Below are positions 43,901 to 44,919 of a stretch of 44,919 nucleotides of DNA, one piece after another. The stretch lies in assembly GCA_015680685.1 (NCBI GenBank), contig MNCI01003331.1, positions 7,002 to 51,920 of the forward strand. The letters are read 5' to 3'. The stretch is from Gnetum montanum. Its lineage: Eukaryota; Streptophyta; Gnetopsida; Gnetales; Gnetaceae. The stretch's first letter is position 1. Each line of letters begins with the position of its first letter. The position numbers and the translations under genes are program-made. The notes beneath the pieces were generated by a model that worked only from the letters and a program-made list of their open reading frames with translations, was not told the DNA's origin and ran no database searches.

Positions 43901-44919
43901 AGGTTATTTGGATATGATGATGATTATAATTGCTGAGATCATAAATGAAATTACCAAGTGATGGCAACCGTTTGGGACGCGACTACCAACGAGTGTCCTC
44001 GAACAGGATTTAGGTGCTTGCTAGTCTTTGGCAACACCAAGGCCTAGATACCTCCAAATAAACTCAGTAGTTAATGTGAGTATGTGTGTGTGATGTTACG
44101 GTGTTCAAGTGTAAAAAATGAAATGATTGCGTTGTGTGTAAACTACAAATGACTTATCTTAAAGAGATTCAGCCAACTTTGCCAAGTACTGTGAGTTGTT
44201 GAGAGTTCCTATTTTGTTCAATTACCTAGTCTATGCGGTCCTCATAATACCTAATTTTAACAAATAAAATTTTGCAAAAACATTTGAGCACAGCTCTACG
44301 AATCTACTTTTAATTTTCCCTAGATAAAGAGATAGTTCCATAAGAAAACTAGAAATAGAGCAAGATTCGATGGAAATAGACAGAAAAGAAAGCAGATTTT
44401 TATGGACCTCAAAAATTTAAATAAGGTAAAATGATACGAGTAAAAAATTTGCAATAAAGCTATCCCAAATTCAATATCTATAAATTGTTCAAACTTCCAA
44501 GGCTCAAATAAGCAATTTCTTCAAGACAATCCTACTATGTTACCAAAAAATTGTTGCGTAAACTATCACGTACAAGACTCCATTTTGGCTAGATAATGGA
44601 TGTCAACAATTACATTCAACAGAACCTTCAAAAGACTTGACAATATCTTATTAAAATACCATAGAGATTCACTTTAAAGATAAAAAGAAGCTATTCTGGT
44701 CCTATCAAAATACCAAAGATTTTCTGAACACTCTTGACTATTGAATCGTTCAATGGCATGACTACAAGCAGAGGCTCTCTTACAACAATCTCAATAGCAA
44801 TTCTTATACGTTGAACAATAATAAAATTTACTACTAAAATGTTGTTAAGGCTTTTAAACACAAGCGCTTCTATGGCAAAATTTTAACAAAAATTTTCTAT
44901 TGGGCAACAAGAACAATAA
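43901..44919. repeat. Repeat DNA at the right edge, matching the window start
   Basis: Noncoding. Positions 44793-44919 match 1-127 in the same orientation. The segment 43960-44010 is unusually CpG-rich for this window. It may be the distal part of the element E LTR or a separate repeat; the window ends before its border. Confidence 0.5.

Noticed and set aside
1-44919. tRNA, rRNA or other RNA genes and intact host genes
   Set aside because: I saw no cloverleaf with A/B boxes, no rRNA-like stretch and no long frame that was not retroelement-derived, apart from the gene relic in the insertion; a covariance-model scan was not possible.

Overview
This window reads as intergenic repeat DNA from a plant nuclear genome. 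It is a stack of old, nested LTR retrotransposons of the Ty3/gypsy superfamily, and I see no intact host gene. The plant assignment rests on the lineages: Tat-type pol with two RNase H domains, and Athila-type reverse transcriptase with an FMDDF-like box. The size and age of the stack suggest a large genome such as a gymnosperm, but the species call is a guess. Every coding region is broken by stops and frameshifts. Many stops sit where the family has Trp, Gln or Arg, as expected from decay of methylated cytosine.

Layout. 1-799: unassigned repeat whose first 127 bp recur at 44793-44919. 800-24217 (+): element A, a 5'-truncated Tat-like element with integrase, a post-integrase minisatellite, 3' noncoding DNA and a 3' LTR (3604-4526 plus 23148-24217) split by element B. 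4527-23142 (-): element B, complete at both ends, with two 1746-bp LTRs, a perfect AGCAA target duplication, gag, protease, RT, two RNase H domains and integrase. Between protease and RT, B carries a 5.6-kb insertion (11035-16636) bounded by an 8-bp direct repeat. The insertion holds an intron-containing gene relic on the opposite strand whose first part looks like an FCP1/NIF-type HAD phosphatase.

24218-39250 (-): element C, Athila-like, cut inside RNase H by element A and split in gag by element D. 28305-37603 (-): element D, a Tat-like deletion derivative in which the protease region runs straight into the last piece of integrase. 39290 onward (+): element E, the most decayed Tat-like relic, with integrase, 3' noncoding DNA and a long AT-rich 3' LTR. 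43900-44919: repeat DNA matching the window start.

Inferred order of events: C into E, then A and D into C, then B into A; the 5.6-kb segment entered the B lineage or this B copy. A, B, D and E share one polypurine-tract design. A, B and D share a roughly 30-bp minisatellite directly after integrase. Their leaders and LTRs carry separate, element-specific tandem arrays. The most unusual item is the antisense phosphatase-like gene relic inside element B.
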